A model generated the notes under the pieces. It was not told the DNA's origin, made no database searches, and was given only the letters and a program-made list of their open reading frames with translations. A DNA stretch of 64,000 nt from Desulfobacteraceae bacterium (lineage in GTDB: Bacteria > Desulfobacterota > Desulfobacteria > Desulfobacterales > Desulfosalsimonadaceae). The stretch is from assembly GCA_014237465.1 (NCBI GenBank), contig JABZFM010000014.1:84132-148131 (forward strand), read 5' to 3'. Position numbers and translations under genes: made by a program. Below, piece after piece: positions 26,457 through 36,139 of the stretch. Position 1 is the stretch's first letter, and every line of letters starts with the position of its first letter.

Positions 26457-27110
26457 ATGGACGCGGGTGACTTTCCCGGCTTCCCTAATAATGATAATCA
26501 ACTTCATGCCTACATAATTTTTATATAGCAATTCTCTATCTTTACTTTTTTAAAACTTTGTAAAGGCCTGTCATTTGATACTCTGAGATAAAGGAGTTAC
26601 AAGATTACACAATAGTTAGGCTTTAGCAAAAAAGCATTGGCGAACAAGTGTGCAAAAAAGTATCCGACTATGCTCCAAACAAGGCCTTCCTGATATCACC
26701 ATGATAAAGATGATGAAACATTTTAAGTGGTCGGAATTGTTTCAGAATATTAAGGAAAAGTGAGTAATTAGAAAAGGAAAGAGCAAATTGCTTGAACCGA
26801 TTTTGCACCGCATTTTGGTGCTGGTGCTTTTTATAACTATCTGATATGATAAATAAAAATTGGTGGAGGCGGCGGGAGTCGAACCGGCTTCGATGCAGTA
26901 ATATCAATCATCCACAAGTGCCCCGCTACATCATCGCTACACAATTGGAGAAAAATATATAAGGAAAATGCAGGCTCAAGGTGCAACCAGGATCTGGTTG
27001 TTTTTAAAGTGAAAATGGTGTAATTTATAATTTATTGGGTCATGATAACATTGAACATGCTCGTTAAAAATTAGCATTAAATAGAAAATTGATAATAGAG
27101 ACAGTTCAAT
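26457..27110. other. Intergenic, contains first ssrA-like att repeat
   Basis: About 650 bp with no convincing gene. The att-like repeat at 26861 is the main feature. The short ORFs here have no ribosome binding sites. Confidence 0.45.
26861..26952 (-). repeat. ssrA 3'-end-like attachment repeat, type A copy 1
   Basis: It begins with TGG then GGAGGCGGCGGGAGTCGAA-type sequence, which on the minus strand is the T-arm, acceptor end and CCA of a tmRNA. About 50 bp further on, paired CGCTACA units (CCGCTACATCATCGCTACAC) follow, as in copy 34808. It is interpreted as an att site left by a tyrosine-recombinase island and marks the left edge of the accreted region. Confidence 0.65.
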
Positions 27111-27335
27111 ATGGTAATTAGTTTTTCACGTCATGCAAAGCGCAGAGCAAAACTTTATCATATCCCCGAATCGACAATCGAGGAAATATTAATCGATTTG
27201 GATTTAAGTGATGGTGAACATGAATTAATTAGAGACATTCCCGGTTTTATATATCCCATAAAAATCGTTGTTTCCGTTGAGAGCAATGTTATAACTGTGA
27301 TTACAAATTATCCTTTGAAGAAAGGAAGAAGCTAA
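27111..27335 (+). CDS. DUF4258 protein (putative toxin-like partner)
   Basis: A 74-residue protein starting MVISFSRHAKRRAKLYHIPESTIEEIL, the usual opening of DUF4258 proteins (a His followed by basic residues in the first helix). It ends in beta strands (IVVSVESNVITVITNYPL). The fold is related to RelE/BrnT-like toxins. The stop overlaps the start of the DUF2283 gene by one base (TAATG). DUF4258/DUF2283 pairs recur in mobile regions and are thought to be toxin-antitoxin-like, without proof. Confidence 0.7.
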   Translation: MVISFSRHAKRRAKLYHIPESTIEEILIDLDLSDGEHELIRDIPGFIYPIKIVVSVESNVITVITNYPLKKGRS

Positions 27336-27559
27336 TGAAAGTTCATTATGATGAAAAGGTAGATGCTTTATATATCAGTCTTGGCGATCAAGAACCAGAT
27401 GGTGTTATTGAAATCGCAGAAGGTATAAATGTTGATACGACAACAGACGGGAAATTCATCGGAATTGAAATTCTCAAAGCATCCAAGAAGATGGATATTG
27501 ATACGATCTTGTCTTATACGCTTGAGTTGGACAAAAACATACTAAAGAAAATCGCTTAA
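27335..27559 (+). CDS. DUF2283 protein (putative antitoxin-like partner)
   Basis: A 74-residue DUF2283 protein: YDEKVDALYISLGDQEPDG, then EIAEGINVDTTTDGKFIGIEIL, matching the family core, with a short C-terminal helix. It overlaps the upstream DUF4258 gene (TAATG), so they are coupled. It is probably the neutralising half of the pair. Confidence 0.75.
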   Translation: MKVHYDEKVDALYISLGDQEPDGVIEIAEGINVDTTTDGKFIGIEILKASKKMDIDTILSYTLELDKNILKKIA

Positions 27560-27896
27560 CCACCGGATTAACAGTGTCTGGCCTTTACGCTCCGCTCCGC
27601 ACACTCCGTGGAAAGCTTAAACATATATGAGCTTTTCGCTTCCTAACACACATACCACACTTCACACACATTAAAATTTGATGAAAAAAGGAAAATAAAT
27701 ACTGACAATTCCTGTGATTTAGGCTGATTTAAGGGTAATGCTTTCCACGGCCACCGATAAAGGTAGATCCAAGCTGATCCCTTACCTGGATGAAACAGAA
27801 AAGAAGCTAATTGAGACGTAGCAGGCAGAATAACCAGGCCAACGGTTTTTTTAAAATCACCGGCTGCCATGATGGAAGCCTAAAAGGAGAGTGTAT
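27560..27896. other. Intergenic, possible gene debris
   Basis: About 335 bp. A 27-codon frame near 27738-27821 (MLSTATDKGRSKLIPYLDETEK) looks like a protein fragment but is not identified. Otherwise it is the leader of the amidohydrolase gene. Confidence 0.35.
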
Positions 27897-29420
27897 ATGG
27901 AAAACATTTTAATCAAAAACGGGCGGATTATATCAATGGACCCGGAAATCGGGGATTTTGAAAAAGCGGATATTCTTGTCCGGAACGACGAGATCTCAGA
28001 AATCGCTCCTAATATTGATTTAGAAGGCGTCCGGATTTTAGATGCTGCGGGCATGATCATATTGCCAGGGTTTGTGGATTGCCACCGACACATGTGGCAA
28101 ACTCAGCTAAGGGGCCTGACCGCTGATTTTAGCCTTTTCGATTACTCGGCAAGAATCCGTTCTACCTACAGTTCTTTTTACGAACCCCAAGACGCATATT
28201 TAGGGTGTTATGCCGGGTTTCTTGAAGCTATCAATGCTGGAACGACCACTATCATTGATCACGCCCATATAATGAACTCTCCGGACCATTCCGACGAAGT
28301 AGTCCGGGCATTCAAGGACTCCGGTATTAGGGGTATTTTGTGTTACGGACTTTTCAGTAATCTCGGTCCCAACGATGATCCCACTCAAGCTGTTTTCAAG
28401 ACGCCCCAGACCAAGCTTGATGATGCCCGAAGGATCAAGAAACAACATTTTTCCAATAAGGATGGAATGGTGGAATTGGGACTGGCCCTTACGGAAACAG
28501 AGTGGTTTCCGATGGATCTGACCATTCGAGAAGTGCGGTTCGCCAGAGAAATCGAATCAAAAAAAATAAGCGCCCACGCCGGTATGGCAGCTCTAAGTCG
28601 GAGCACTCATTTTATCGACCGCCTTTTTCGGGCTGGAATTTTAGGACCGGATTTTCTTTTTGTGCACGGCTCGAGCTTCACCGATCTAGATCTTGCGGTG
28701 ATTGCCGATAGTGGGGGCTCGATAGTTTCAACCCCGGAAACCGAGCTTCAAATGGGCATGGGTTTTCCGGTCCTGATTAGAGCATTATCGGCTGGAGTCA
28801 ATGCCGCGTTGGGGGTTGACATTGTATCCAACAACAGCGGAGACATGCTCACCCAGATGAGACTTAACCTCCAAATTCAACGGGCTCTGGAAAATGATCT
28901 CCTGGATCGAAAGGGCATGGCACCCAAAGAAATAAGGCTAAAGGTCCGGGATATTTTAGAAGTTGGCACAATTGGCGGAGCTCGGGCAGCGGGTCTGGAT
29001 TCAATGACCGGGTCGCTGAAACCCGGCAAGAAAGCGGATATCATAATGATCCGGACCGATACGGTCAACATGGCGCCGGTCAACGATCCAGTGGGGTCGA
29101 TTGTTTTATGCGCAAATGCATCGGACGTGGACACGGTTCTGGCCGGCGGTAAAATTCTTAAGCAAAACGGGAAACTCGTGGGGGTCGATTGGTCTAAAAT
29201 CGCTATGGAATTAGAAGAATCCAGGTTGAAAATAATTCAGGGAGGCAAGGAAAAAGGATTTGAAAAAGCCGAAAGCATGCTTGAAGATATTTTTCCAATC
29301 ACGCCTAAGTTAGCCAACCAATCCCGAATTGCAGGCCTGGCCATGCGCTTGCCTTTTTTAAGGGAGCCCATTTTGGGTCAGGTAATGAAACAAATGGAAG
29401 CCAAAACCGGAAATTCTTAA
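27897..29420 (+). CDS. Amidohydrolase-family deaminase/hydrolase
   Basis: A 507-residue metal-dependent amidohydrolase of the cytosine deaminase / atrazine chlorohydrolase (TrzN/AtzA-like) subgroup. The metal motif is His63-x-His65 in GFVDCHRHMWQT. Further His ligands lie in ISAHAGM and FVHGSSF, and the Asp is in ALGVDIVSNN. The C-terminal beta-sandwich segment KPGKKADIIMIRTD closes it. It probably hydrolyses an N-heterocycle or related amidine. ATG 27897 is preferred to GTG 27891 because AAGGAG is 7 nt upstream. Catabolic cargo between two att-like repeats. Confidence 0.8.
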   Translation: MENILIKNGRIISMDPEIGDFEKADILVRNDEISEIAPNIDLEGVRILDAAGMIILPGFVDCHRHMWQTQLRGLTADFSLFDYSARIRSTYSSFYEPQDAYLGCYAGFLEAINAGTTTIIDHAHIMNSPDHSDEVVRAFKDSGIRGILCYGLFSNLGPNDDPTQAVFKTPQTKLDDARRIKKQHFSNKDGMVELGLALTETEWFPMDLTIREVRFAREIESKKISAHAGMAALSRSTHFIDRLFRAGILGPDFLFVHGSSFTDLDLAVIADSGGSIVSTPETELQMGMGFPVLIRALSAGVNAALGVDIVSNNSGDMLTQMRLNLQIQRALENDLLDRKGMAPKEIRLKVRDILEVGTIGGARAAGLDSMTGSLKPGKKADIIMIRTDTVNMAPVNDPVGSIVLCANASDVDTVLAGGKILKQNGKLVGVDWSKIAMELEESRLKIIQGGKEKGFEKAESMLEDIFPITPKLANQSRIAGLAMRLPFLREPILGQVMKQMEAKTGNS

Positions 29421-29750
29421 ATTCAGACCAGGGCAGATATATTCAATCCTCGTTCAAGCGTCGACTTAAATTCCGAGGCAAATATTTTTTTTGGGGGGGG
29501 GATACCTTAACCAAAAATCGCTTTTTCATCGAGGTTTTGAAAATAAGCAAGTAGAAGTCATTGCCGGCAGGTAGATAGAAGACCTCCTGTTTTTTATAAG
29601 CCCAGTCATAATAATTAATAAAAAAGTTCTGATTTCTGCAACATGATGTCTGATTCTGCCTCTTATATTTACAAAGGGGCTGAATAACAATTTCAATGAA
29701 TATGGTTTGTCTGTGGAGAGAGGTGTTATGAGAATTAATGAAATCGATCC

Positions 29751-30020
29751 AGAATAGGCACAAAATAGGCACAATTTTGGTCACAATTCGGAAAGAAAAT
29801 TTATAACGGATTGAATTTGTTAAAAAAGATTTGTGGAGGCGGCGGGAGTCGAAACTTTGGGAAGGCGATGATGACCAGTGACAACCAGTGATAAACAATG
29901 ACAAATAATGACAACATAAAATGCTTATTCAATGCCTTACATTCCGTTTCGGATATCACTGGTTATCATTTTATATCACTGGTTATCATCTCAAAATAGG
30001 CATAATTTTAGGCACAATTC
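29751..30020. repeat. att-like repeat with B-type element, copy 1
   Basis: A composite non-coding region. First come three arm-like units (TAGGCACAA at 29756-29785). Then at 29832 comes the ssrA 3'-end-like core GGAGGCGGCGGGAGTCGAA. From 29851 there is a 170-bp B element with CCAGTGA(T/C)AA units that reappear inverted as TATCACTGGTTATCAT further on. At the end (29995-30019) are two more arm units. The B element is about 90 percent identical to 37591-37763. It is interpreted as an integrase attachment region. Confidence 0.7.
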
Positions 30021-30199
30021 CTTGAATTTTTCATGGTAATAATAGTGAGCCAATTTTTGGGCCTTATCCTTTTTGCCTTTTGTCGGAACGTCTTTTGCCA
30101 GCTTGATGATTATATCCGTACTTCCTTTTTGGAGAGCGGGTTCAAATATTCTGTAATTTTTTTTATAAACGGCTTTAAAGCCATTCTTGAATTATTCAC

Positions 30200-33157
30200 C
30201 TAACTCCCCTCGATTCTTTTGATCAACTCATTTGCAATATTAGGACTCTCGATCCGCATCATGCTTTCCTGAGCGTTGCCATAACTTAAAAGATTAATGC
30301 TGCCATACCAAACAATTTTTTGATCCATTATTGCAAATTTTTGATGTATGTTTGATTTTAAAACAATGCTGATATCATTACTTTTCAGCAAGTCCAAGGC
30401 GTTGTCTATAGCGACCTGGTCCTTTTCCTTGAAATCCTCTTTCGGTCTTGTCACAACGATCACTCTGGCCTTTTTACCTGATGCAATTTTAAGATACTGA
30501 ACCATTTGCAAGGTTCTTCTTTTTCGTACATACGGGCTGACAATTAAAACTTCTTTTTTGGCATTAACGATGTCGTTGCTGAAAACCGACAAGAAATTGT
30601 CTTTATCGAAAATAATATCTAAGGACTCTGACTGGAGATTTTCGCCTTTTGCCTTATATCCCATTGAAGCGTAACCGGTAAGTCGTTTCTGATACATCTT
30701 TTCAAGCATCTTCACATGTATGTCCACATAATCATAGACCTGCACTTCCTTTTTATTTTCAAACAACCTGTGAAGCCTCCCGGCATATTGCTGCAGCGTG
30801 CCTTTCCATGATATGGGCATGGCTAAAAATAATGTATCAAGACGCGGTTCATCAAAACCCTCCCCGATTAAATGCCCCGTGGCCACTATAATGAGATTCT
30901 TATCAGTAGGCGTATCAGCAATTTGTTGAAATGCAGCTCTAATTACCTTTTTACCCATTCTCCCGGTTAGCTTCACAACATCAGGAACTTTTTCCCCTAA
31001 TTTTTTTGTCAAAAATTCAACATGTGCTGTTCTCAATGTCAAAACGATACAGTTCCTGCCACTTTTATAGCTGCTCAGCACATCTTCAATAATAAACTGA
31101 TTACGGATTTCATTATCAACAATTTCTGCATATAGCTCTTGAATGGTAACATCTTTTTCCTCATTATTCAGCGGAACCCTTAGGGATGTAAATCTTGGGA
31201 CAATGTAATGCTCAAAAGGTCTTTTCCGGGCCTGTTTTTTTGCATCATCCCTAAAACGAATGGGACCGCATTGCATAAACAGAATCGGATGGTGTCCATC
31301 CTTCCTGGTGGGTGTCGCTGTTAAGCCATAGACGTATTTTGCATTCGTGGTTTTAAGAATTTTTTCATAAGTGAAGGCTGATGCATGGTGACACTCATCG
31401 GCAATGATCATTCCATAATTTTTTACACATTCATGAACATCTTCCGGTCGACTGACAGATTGCATGACCGCAATATCCACAATCCCGGTTAAGGTATTTT
31501 TGCCTCCGCCCAGTTGGCCTATGATGCTTCTTTTTTTCTTTCTTCCTCTTTTTTTCTTTTCCGAGGCTTCTGGTTCCGGCAAAGTTTCATTTATGATTAA
31601 GAATTCTAATAATCGTGCCTCCCATTGTGACAGCAGACTGATTTTATCAACCAAAATCAGTGTATTTACTTTTTTTTCAGCAATCAGCTTAATCGCCACA
31701 ACGGTTTTACCAAAAGCAGTTGTCCCGGATAGGATTCCCATATCATTATTCATTAGTTGTTCGATGGATAGGGACTGTTCATCTCTCAATTGGCCATTGA
31801 ACGCCACATCAATTTTTCTGCCGCTATTGGTTTTATCTATAAAATGAACGTCAATTCCATGTTCATCAAACTCCGCTTTCAATTCAGTTTCACAGCCTCG
31901 TGGCAAACAAAGATATTCCAATGTCTCATCAGCGCAGGAAATAACACGATTATGTCCATAAGTTGACAGTCTCATGGCCTGCTTCCTATAAAACTCGGGA
32001 TTTTTAAAGGATGCCAATCTTTTTAAACGATTCAGCGCCTGTTGGGTTATGTCTGCTTTTGGGATAAACAACATATTGGCTTTCACGATTTCAATTTGCC
32101 TTGGGAAATCATTTTTATGCAATGTAACTTTGCATATTTTCCAGGGTTTTTGTATCTCCTCTTCGTCGACTTTTAATACACCGAGTTCATGGCCATGGCA
32201 CAGTTTTGTTATGAGATTTTCAACCCGCCCTTCAGATAATCTCTGGATACCGGATAAAAATGCCCATTGGTCATCATATGATTGAAAATTTTCGTCAACA
32301 AATTCACTGTTTTTATCTTTTCTTGCAGCTTTTTGAAAAGGAAGGGCTATCAAATTTCCAAAGCCGCCTTTAGGCATTGTGTCTTGACTGGGGAAAAACC
32401 GATCATATGATTTGAATTTGATTTCATGTCGCCTGTTCATGGAATAGGTAAGCAGGGCCGTACCAAATTTTCTTGCCAAAGAGGCTAAAAGTCGATCCGC
32501 AAAAAAGAACCACACATGCCCACCGTCACCAGATCGTGACCGTTCAACAGCAATAGGAATATCATGCTCGACACAAACATCTCTCAAAATGGAAATATCC
32601 TTTTGCCAGTCCCCTTCATCAAAATCTATAGCCAGAAAATGGCATGTCTCATCTGAAAGCATGGGATATATCCCAGCAATAAAATGCCCTCTTAAATGAT
32701 TCTCTATAACGTTTTCATCCAAAGCAGCATATAAGCTATTGGTACACTTAGAACAGGGAACTTTTGGTTTGCTGCACAACCCAGGCTGCCACTGGTTTAA
32801 GCAGACGGGTGAATATCCGGATGCTCCCTTATTCTTATTTTCCCATCTCTTGGCATAGACGTCATCCCGACCCTTAAAGAGCAACATGAAAAGTTTTATT
32901 TTAGCCAAAGAATCAGATTGGTTGTTTATGACTGAAGTCGGAACGCTGTCATTTGTTTTCCTGTCAGACGTAATTTGCTCGGCGTATACTGTCTCTTTAC
33001 TCTCAGGCGGCTGGATATTGCTGAGGCCGACCAGCATTTTTAATTTTTTGTTTTCATTTTTCAAAAGCTGATTTTCGTTCAGCAACATTTTATATTTTTT
33101 TAATAATTCGTCATAATCCATATCCGGAATATATTTATTGACAAATGCAATAGTCAA
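30200..33157 (-). CDS. TOTE-type primase-helicase-PLD nuclease protein
   Basis: A 985-residue multidomain protein. A coiled coil (14-42) is followed by a Cys cluster (Cys128, Cys135, Cys138). An archaeo-eukaryotic primase domain has Asp178-x-Asp180 in HFLAIDFDEGD and His214 in SGDGGHVWFFF. A superfamily 2 helicase has Walker A SGTTAFGKTVV (about 477-487) and IIADECHHASA (DECH 587-590). A C-terminal phospholipase-D-like domain has His938-x-Lys940 in IHQKFAIMDQ with YGSINLLSYG. This is the core of TOTE conflict systems, predicted to act on invading nucleic acid. The TTG start at 33157 has AAGGTGA upstream. It lies alone between att-like repeats. Confidence 0.85.
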   Translation of the reverse strand: MTIAFVNKYIPDMDYDELLKKYKMLLNENQLLKNENKKLKMLVGLSNIQPPESKETVYAEQITSDRKTNDSVPTSVINNQSDSLAKIKLFMLLFKGRDDVYAKRWENKNKGASGYSPVCLNQWQPGLCSKPKVPCSKCTNSLYAALDENVIENHLRGHFIAGIYPMLSDETCHFLAIDFDEGDWQKDISILRDVCVEHDIPIAVERSRSGDGGHVWFFFADRLLASLARKFGTALLTYSMNRRHEIKFKSYDRFFPSQDTMPKGGFGNLIALPFQKAARKDKNSEFVDENFQSYDDQWAFLSGIQRLSEGRVENLITKLCHGHELGVLKVDEEEIQKPWKICKVTLHKNDFPRQIEIVKANMLFIPKADITQQALNRLKRLASFKNPEFYRKQAMRLSTYGHNRVISCADETLEYLCLPRGCETELKAEFDEHGIDVHFIDKTNSGRKIDVAFNGQLRDEQSLSIEQLMNNDMGILSGTTAFGKTVVAIKLIAEKKVNTLILVDKISLLSQWEARLLEFLIINETLPEPEASEKKKRGRKKKRSIIGQLGGGKNTLTGIVDIAVMQSVSRPEDVHECVKNYGMIIADECHHASAFTYEKILKTTNAKYVYGLTATPTRKDGHHPILFMQCGPIRFRDDAKKQARKRPFEHYIVPRFTSLRVPLNNEEKDVTIQELYAEIVDNEIRNQFIIEDVLSSYKSGRNCIVLTLRTAHVEFLTKKLGEKVPDVVKLTGRMGKKVIRAAFQQIADTPTDKNLIIVATGHLIGEGFDEPRLDTLFLAMPISWKGTLQQYAGRLHRLFENKKEVQVYDYVDIHVKMLEKMYQKRLTGYASMGYKAKGENLQSESLDIIFDKDNFLSVFSNDIVNAKKEVLIVSPYVRKRRTLQMVQYLKIASGKKARVIVVTRPKEDFKEKDQVAIDNALDLLKSNDISIVLKSNIHQKFAIMDQKIVWYGSINLLSYGNAQESMMRIESPNIANELIKRIEGS

Positions 33158-33240
33158 GAAAAATCACCTTGTAAAAATAAATTAAATATAATATATTTAC
33201 CTTGTAAAATTACGAAGACCATAAAATGTGGAGGAATTCT

Positions 33241-34548
33241 ATGAAGAGAGATATCGACCAGACGCTGACATCGTGGAAAGAGAAAGCCTCCAGAAAACCA
33301 CTGATAATCAGAGGGGCGCGCCAGGTTGGCAAGACCTATTCTGTCAGTGACTTTGGCAGCCGCTATTTTGAAACATTTATTCGGCTTGATTTTGAGCGGG
33401 ATCGCTCCGTCCACAAAATATTCGACGGTGATCTGGCCACGCGCCGATTGATCATGGAAATCGAGGTATATGCGGGAAAAAGGATTCGCCCGGGCAAGAC
33501 CCTGCTTTTTTTAGATGAGATTCAGGAGTGTGAAAGAGCCCTGTCCAGTTTACGTTATTTTTATGAGGAGACCCCTGAGCTTCATGTGATTGCGGCAGGA
33601 TCCATGCTCGAATTTGCAATGAGCAATGTCTCTTTTCCCGTCGGAAGGGTCTCGTTTGCCTGGATGCACCCAATGGTTTTTCATGAGTTTTTAATGGCTT
33701 CCGGTCATGAAATACTTGCGGAAACCCTGCCGACCATTTCTGATTTTAAACCCATCAGTAAAAACATCCATGCCAAAATTATGGATCAACTCCGAATTTA
33801 TCTTCTTACCGGGGGAATGCCGGAAGCGGTGAAACGGTATTGTTTAACCGCCTCGCTTGAAGATTGTTACACCGTGCATGATGATATCTACCAGTCTTAT
33901 CTTCAATCCCTGGTCAATTATCATAGGCGAGCCGACATAGACAGCCTTGACCATTTGATGAGATCTATCCCGATGCATGTGGGCAGCCAGATAAAATATA
34001 CGCGTCTGGATCCGGATCGTAGAATTGATAAAACAAAAACTTTCCTTCAGATTCTTGAACGGGCATTGATTCTGCATTTGGTCAGATCATCAAGTGGGTC
34101 TGGTCTTCCCCTGCAAGCCGGTGCGTCAGCCAAAGTCATGAAACCACTTTTTCTTGACGTGGGACTGATGCAGCATATCTGCGGAATTAATCCACAGGTT
34201 CTTCTTCGGGAAAAAGATCTTTCCAATATTTATAAAGGTGCGGTAACCGAACAATTTGTTGGTCAACATCTGCTGACAGTCGGAGGGTCTGAAAACGGGA
34301 AGATGTTTTACTGGGCAAGACCGCAGAAGAGCAGTTCTGCAGAAGTCGATTACTTGTATGTAAAGAATGGAGAGATATTCCCCATTGAAGTCAAAAGTGG
34401 TCCGGCTGGAAAATTGAGAAGCCTGCACATTTTTTTAAATGAACATCCCAATGTCAAACGAGGGTATGTCATGTCACCCATGGTTTATGATAAACAACAG
34501 GTGGATAAACTTACATTTATTCCTGTTTACACAAGATTTAATGGATAA
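33241..34548 (+). CDS. AAA+ ATPase with DUF4143 and nuclease-like C-terminus
   Basis: A 435-residue protein. Walker A is RGARQVGKTYS and Walker B is TLLFLDEIQECE. DUF4143 follows in the middle, and the C-terminus has a PD-(D/E)xK-like pattern (AEVDYLYVKNGEIFPIEVKSG). The ATG at 33241 is preferred over GTG 33226 because GGAGG lies between them. This family is abundant and mobile, but its function is not known. It is divergently oriented to the TOTE gene. A second homologue lies at 36140 and a broken one at 13617. Confidence 0.85.
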   Translation: MKRDIDQTLTSWKEKASRKPLIIRGARQVGKTYSVSDFGSRYFETFIRLDFERDRSVHKIFDGDLATRRLIMEIEVYAGKRIRPGKTLLFLDEIQECERALSSLRYFYEETPELHVIAAGSMLEFAMSNVSFPVGRVSFAWMHPMVFHEFLMASGHEILAETLPTISDFKPISKNIHAKIMDQLRIYLLTGGMPEAVKRYCLTASLEDCYTVHDDIYQSYLQSLVNYHRRADIDSLDHLMRSIPMHVGSQIKYTRLDPDRRIDKTKTFLQILERALILHLVRSSSGSGLPLQAGASAKVMKPLFLDVGLMQHICGINPQVLLREKDLSNIYKGAVTEQFVGQHLLTVGGSENGKMFYWARPQKSSSAEVDYLYVKNGEIFPIEVKSGPAGKLRSLHIFLNEHPNVKRGYVMSPMVYDKQQVDKLTFIPVYTRFNG

Positions 34549-34735
34549 ATTAAATAGACAGGCTATAAGATATTTTTATATACTTCCTTTTTTTGCTGAA
34601 TATTTTTGAGTGACAGTTCTTAGTGGCACCGATTAATCGAATTAGCAATTTTTAATTGGGTGTTTGAGCTTGAGTTTTGAAAAAAAGGGTGGCGGGATTA
34701 TTTTCAGAATTCTTCAAAAATAGCCGAAAATCGTC

Positions 34736-34895
34736 GAAAATAGGCACAATTTTAGGCACAATTCGGGGTTTCAGTTTATAACAATTTGAATTTTATATAA
34801 AAAAGAGTGGTGGAGGCGGCGGGAGTCGAACCTGAGTATGTGCTTTATTGGTAAGGGCTTATGGGATATCCGCTACACCGACGCTACACAGTTAA
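34736..34895 (-). repeat. ssrA 3'-end-like attachment repeat, type A copy 2
   Basis: Arm-like units TAGGCACAATTTTAGGCACA at 34740 are followed by the core GGAGGCGGCGGGAGTCGAA at 34811 and by paired CGCTACAC units at 34872-34889, as in the copy at 26861. It is interpreted as an att site separating the TOTE/ATPase module from the toxin-antitoxin module. Confidence 0.68.
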
Positions 34896-34998
34896 AGGAA
34901 TATGTTATGGGGTTTGATTTTTACAAAATCTTTTTATTTGATTGATTAAGATCCTGAAGTTATATATTCTGATAAAAAGAAACTTCAGGAGGCATACT

Positions 34999-35229
34999 AT
35001 GTCTAATTTATTGGATAGAATTGAAAAAGATATTCTCAAATTGAATAATCAGGAGCGTGCTTTTTTAGCTGACCGTTTATTAGGACTATTAGACGGGGAA
35101 TCAGTCTCAGATATTGATAAGGCATGGATAATTGAAGCAGGCCGCCGTTATCATGAGTATAAAAAAGGCGAAAGACCTGGAGTTGATGCACAGGAAGTTT
35201 TTGTTGAAGCTGATCGGATTTTAAAATGA
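34999..35229 (+). CDS. Addiction-module antitoxin component
   Basis: A 76-residue acidic protein of the 'putative addiction module component' (TIGR02574-like) family: LLDRIEKDILKLNNQERAFLADRLLGLL, then DKAWIIEAGRRYHEYKKGE. The start is taken at ATG 34999 because of AGGAGG 7 nt upstream; the frame is open further left. It overlaps the toxin gene by 4 bp (ATGA). It is expected to neutralise the RelE/ParE-like product and autoregulate. Confidence 0.85.
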   Translation: MSNLLDRIEKDILKLNNQERAFLADRLLGLLDGESVSDIDKAWIIEAGRRYHEYKKGERPGVDAQEVFVEADRILK

Positions 35230-35519
35230 CTTTGGTTCAGTTTGATCCTGATGCTCAAAAAGAATTTTTAGAAGCTGTTCAATATTATGAAAGTTGCCAA
35301 TTGGGCTTAGGACGTCGTTTCCGTAACGTTATCGAAGCTTCAATACAAAGAATTTGTGAAATTCCTTTAACGTATCGTGTTTTAAAACCTCCTTTCAGAC
35401 GTTTTCTTTTATCCAATTTTCCATATATGATAATTTATACCATTGAGCCTGATCATATTCGGATTATTGCGGTTGCTCACGCTAAGAGGAAACCGGAATA
35501 CTGGAATAAACGGACTTAG
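35226..35519 (+). CDS. RelE/ParE-family toxin
   Basis: A 97-residue protein with the ParE/RelE fold pattern: FDPDAQKEFLEAVQYYESCQLGLGRRFRNVIEASIQRI, followed by strands FRRFLLSNFPYMIIYTIEPDHIRIIAVAHAKRKPEYW. The C-terminal AVAHAKRKP motif is typical. It is co-translated with the antitoxin. It probably stabilises this module of the island; target (gyrase or ribosome) cannot be told from sequence. Confidence 0.87.
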   Translation: MTLVQFDPDAQKEFLEAVQYYESCQLGLGRRFRNVIEASIQRICEIPLTYRVLKPPFRRFLLSNFPYMIIYTIEPDHIRIIAVAHAKRKPEYWNKRT

Positions 35520-36139
35520 CTTTTTATTGCCAATATTTTTAAAACAGGCGGGATAAAGCCGGTGCGGGTTTCCCGCACGCTCGATCGTCTGTGAATGAAT
35601 GTCTCCCTTTTTTTACCTACTTTTTTTTATTCACCACTCATCCTATTTTTTATTTATTTTTTTTCCCTGCCCCAACAGGAAAACAAAAATAAAATATAAT
35701 AATATAAACGATTCACCATTTCTCTCGACTTTCCAAAACTCCAATAAAAATGACTGTCGCTCCCACAAAATAAAGGCTGTTACCGATGATTAACAGCGCG
35801 ACATCAGAAGATCAGACAAACTGTATGAATGTGGATGCCTCTCCGGATAACCGATCAACCAATCAAAAAAATATTTTTTAGAATAATTTCTTCCTGAATG
35901 TAAAACTGTTAGAACTAAGGTGAGCCGTTTAGAAGGTACTTGGTAGCCACAAAATAGCCACAAATTGGATTTTGACGTACCTCTGGCTCATATACTTCCA
36001 CAAAAACTTCCACAATTTTCACACAATATAAGCTCACTGGCAGTGTATATACGCTAAATTTTAATATTGACAAAGTTTATGCCATCGTTCATATTGCAGT
36101 GAGATTGCAAAATGGACGACTTTATAATTGGGTGAACGT
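35520..36139. other. Intergenic, arm-like repeats only
   Basis: About 620 bp without a gene. It contains a perfect hairpin GTGCGGG-TTT-CCCGCAC (35562-35578) after the toxin gene, probably its terminator, and degenerate arm-like units (TAGCCACAAAATAGCCACAA) near 35944. Confidence 0.5.

Noticed and set aside
26668..26907. 79-residue minus-strand ORF over the first att-like repeat
   Set aside because: No ribosome site, low-complexity composition, and it contains the att repeat.
30021..30199. Small minus-strand frame ending HYYYHEKFKELCLKLCLF
   Set aside because: No start codon follows the upstream stop and the end is made by arm-type repeats; probably gene debris, not a gene.
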